A stretch of DNA of 64,000 nucleotides from Polyangia bacterium (lineage in GTDB: Bacteria; Myxococcota_A; Polyangia; Fen-1088): positions 124,001 through 188,000 of the forward strand of contig DATATI010000001.1 in the NCBI GenBank assembly GCA_036268875.1, given 5' to 3'. Of the stretch, positions 62,095 through 64,000 are shown in pieces. The position numbers and the translations under genes are program-made. The notes under the pieces are model-generated. The model had not been told where the DNA came from and did not search any database. It worked only from the letters and a program-made list of their open reading frames with translations. Position 1 is the stretch's first letter. Each line of letters starts with the position of its first letter.

Positions 62095-62787
62095 ATGCGA
62101 AAGCTTTATCTACTGCGACATGGCGAGACCGAATTCAGCCGGCGAGACCGGTTCTGCGGCGACATTGACGCCGCCCTGACCGCCGAGGGCGAGGCGATGG
62201 CCGACGCCTTCGCCGCAGCGCACGCGCAGATCCCCTGGCGAGCCATCATCACCAGCACCCGCCGTCGCACCATGCAGACGGCCAGTCCGATCACCGTCGC
62301 TGCCGCAATCGCCCCCAGCGTCGACGGGCGTCTGGACGAAATTTTCTACGGCGACTGGCAGGGCAAGTCCAAGCAAGAGGTGGCCGCGCGCGACGTTCAT
62401 CGTTACCGGCTGTGGCTGGAAAATCCGTCGCTGGGCGTCCCGGGTGGCGAATCGGTGGCGGCGGTGGCGGATCGGGCAGCAGCCCTGGTGACTGAACTCA
62501 GCGAACGGGTGGACGACGGCAACCTGTTGCTGGTCGGGCACAAGACGGTGCTGCGCACGTTGATCTGCCGGCTGACCGGCCTCGACCTGCGCCACTACCG
62601 CAAGATCCCACAGCCGGTCGGCGGCCTCACCGAGATCGATCTCGGGCCCGAGGTACGAATTCGCCGCCTGGCCGACGTCAGCTATTTGCCGCCGCACCTG
62701 CAGGCCCTGGCGCAGGCCACGACGGTCGTGCCACCGACCACGCCCGAATTGCAGGCAATCACCGGCGGTCAGTCGCGCGCTGCCTAG
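62095..62787 (+). CDS. histidine phosphatase / phosphoglycerate-mutase-like protein
   Basis: A 230-residue member of the histidine phosphatase superfamily. Catalytic RHGE motif (Arg8, His9, Gly10, Glu11), LSTRRRT-like Arg region (TSTRRRTMQTA), acidic EIFYGDWQGK and second His in LVGHKTVLR. It could be a phosphoglycerate mutase-like phosphatase, alpha-ribazole phosphatase or sugar phosphatase; the sequence does not decide. Its stop codon shares CTAG with the stop of the convergent HemW gene. Confidence 0.88.
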   Translation: MRKLYLLRHGETEFSRRDRFCGDIDAALTAEGEAMADAFAAAHAQIPWRAIITSTRRRTMQTASPITVAAAIAPSVDGRLDEIFYGDWQGKSKQEVAARDVHRYRLWLENPSLGVPGGESVAAVADRAAALVTELSERVDDGNLLLVGHKTVLRTLICRLTGLDLRHYRKIPQPVGGLTEIDLGPEVRIRRLADVSYLPPHLQALAQATTVVPPTTPELQAITGGQSRAA

Positions 62788-64000
62788 CGGTCGAACCACA
62801 GACGGGTCGCCACCTCGTCGGCGAACAACAAACCTTGCGGCGTCAGCGTCAGGCGGGCGTCGTCGACGCGAAGCCAGCCGGCGGTGACGCATCCTTGGAC
62901 GGCCCACACGCGCCCGTCGAGCGGATCGCGCCCGTATCGGGCGGCGTGGGCCGCGCGGTCGACACCTTCGGTGGTGCGCAGCCGCAGCCACAGCGCCTCG
63001 TTTTCCAGATCGCTTCGGCTGCGCCGTTCGACGTGAACCGGACGCGGGCTGCCGCCGCCCCCCTTGGCCGACGCCAGGTACGTCGCCGTGGCCCGCGGGT
63101 TGGCGAAGCGCCAGCCGCTGCCGTTGGCCAGCGGTCGAAACGACGACGCCGAAGCGCCCACGCCCAGATACGGCGCGCCCGCCCAGTAAAGCCCGTTGTG
63201 GCGCGCCCGGCGTCCAGGCCGCGCGTAGCTGGAGATCTCGTACTGATCGATCCCGGCGGCGCTCAGCGCCGCCCGTGCCCACTCGAACATTGCCGCCGTC
63301 GCTTCGTCGTCGGGGCGAGGCAGGCGGCCGGCGCGGGCCAGAGAACCGAACGGCGTTCCGCGCTCGATGGTCAAGGCGTAGGCCGAGACGTGCTCGGGTC
63401 GCAGAGCCAGCGCCGCGTCGACGGCGCGCTTCCAGTCGTCCTCGGTTTGCCCCGGCACGCCAAACATCAGATCGATCGAAAGATTGTCGAACCCCGCCGC
63501 GCGCGCCGCCGCCACCGCCGCCGGACCGGCCGCCGCGTCGTGATTGCGACCGAGCGCCCGCAGCAAACGATCGTCAAGCGCCTGCAACCCCAGCGAGAGG
63601 CGATTGACCCCGGCGACGCGCAGAGCCCCCAGCGCAGCGGCGTCGATCTCGCCCGGATTGGCCTCGACGGTGATCTCCAGCGCCGCCGCATCCGGATCGC
63701 CGAAGGCCGCCCGCACCGCCGCCACCACCCGCCCCAGCGCCGATGGCCGCCACAGCCCGGGCGTGCCGCCGCCGAAATAGATCGACACCAGCGCCGCCGC
63801 GTCGGCGAACCAGGCGCGCCGGGCGGCGATCTCCGCCACCACCGCGTCGGCATAAGCGTCGTGGGGAACTTCGGCGGCCACCTCGACGGCGAAATCGCAG
63901 TACGGACAGCGCACGCCGCAGTACGGGAAGTGAACGTACACGCCCAGCGGCAGGCCGGGCAGAAGGGCGCCGTGGCCGACGTCGGCGATGGCGCCCGGGG
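62784..64000 (-). CDS. hemW: HemW-like radical SAM protein (5' end cut or near the window end)
   Basis: Radical SAM protein of the HemN/HemW group (often a heme chaperone rather than a coproporphyrinogen dehydrogenase). Iron-sulfur motif CGVRCPYCDF near the N-terminus, YFGGGTPGL and a C-terminal HemN_C-like region (YEISSYARPGRRARHNGLYW) are present. A GTG at 63941 is one possible start, but the frame stays open to the window end, so the gene may continue beyond it. It converges on the histidine phosphatase. Confidence 0.88.
   Translation of the reverse strand, partial: PGAIADVGHGALLPGLPLGVYVHFPYCGVRCPYCDFAVEVAAEVPHDAYADAVVAEIAARRAWFADAAALVSIYFGGGTPGLWRPSALGRVVAAVRAAFGDPDAAALEITVEANPGEIDAAALGALRVAGVNRLSLGLQALDDRLLRALGRNHDAAAGPAAVAAARAAGFDNLSIDLMFGVPGQTEDDWKRAVDAALALRPEHVSAYALTIERGTPFGSLARAGRLPRPDDEATAAMFEWARAALSAAGIDQYEISSYARPGRRARHNGLYWAGAPYLGVGASASSFRPLANGSGWRFANPRATATYLASAKGGGGSPRPVHVERRSRSDLENEALWLRLRTTEGVDRAAHAARYGRDPLDGRVWAVQGCVTAGWLRVDDARLTLTPQGLLFADEVATRLWFDR

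Overview
The window is a gene-dense, very GC-rich chromosomal segment that reads like a member of the Myxococcota or a related deltaproteobacterial lineage. Supporting signs are a MopE-like protein with CNxxDDNCNGxID motifs and a myxobacterial-type C-terminal sorting tail, a Hanks-type Ser/Thr kinase followed by a TPR protein, an FHA-type sigma-54 activator, many lipoproteins, and secreted enzymes aimed at chitosan and beta-glucan. Species cannot be named from sequence alone. I see no rRNA, tRNA, CRISPR, transposase or prophage gene. No gene-free stretch exceeds 300 bases.

Layout. 1-6.8 kb (minus): cell-elongation cluster mreB, mreC, mreD, PBP2, rodA, then a TlpA-like lipoprotein; a 177-bp nested inverted repeat separates mreB from mreC. 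7-16.1 kb (plus): PpiD-like foldase, membrane protein, 1335-residue TPR protein, RlmM, GalE, MORN-type lipoprotein. 16.3-23.4 kb (plus): secreted GH2 exo-beta-glucosaminidase-like enzyme, a first GlgC, a stand-alone Toprim protein, a Ser/Thr kinase and its TPR partner. 23.4-26.5 kb: a Cys-rich small protein, a lipoprotein gene with a near-consensus sigma-54 promoter and three 10-bp repeats upstream, and an FHA-type sigma-54 activator next to it. 26.6-28.3 kb: phenylalanine 4-hydroxylase and a lipoprotein.

28.3-37.9 kb (minus) is the most unusual part: a tight nine-gene run encoding an esterase, an acyl-CoA-dehydrogenase-like flavoprotein, a seryl-tRNA-synthetase-like amino acid:[carrier protein] ligase, a DUF1839 protein, a holo-ACP synthase, a carrier protein, a cytosolic GH2 enzyme, two fused alpha/beta hydrolases with Arg and Cys at the nucleophile positions, and a GNAT acetyltransferase. 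It looks like a pathway that loads an amino acid on a dedicated carrier, oxidises it and passes it to an acceptor, possibly a sugar.

37.9-42.7 kb: acyltransferase-3, secreted unknowns, a Tat-signal hydrolase and a VWA lipoprotein. 42.9-53.3 kb: alpha-glucan metabolism (two GH57 enzymes, GlgA with a C-terminal DUF4912-like extension, a second GlgC, GlgP) interrupted by a tandem pair of related small proteins. 53.3-64 kb: small secreted protein, an orphan full-length LanB-type dehydratase, a thaumatin-like lipoprotein, an ECF sigma factor with a FecR/TPR partner, the MopE-like protein, a histidine phosphatase and HemW (cut by the window end).

Across the window, at least nine genes have a TAnnnT -10 box only 6-8 nt before the start codon and no ribosome-binding site, suggesting frequent leaderless transcription. 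A ~100-bp three-hairpin repeat follows both ppiD and glgP with compensatory stem changes.
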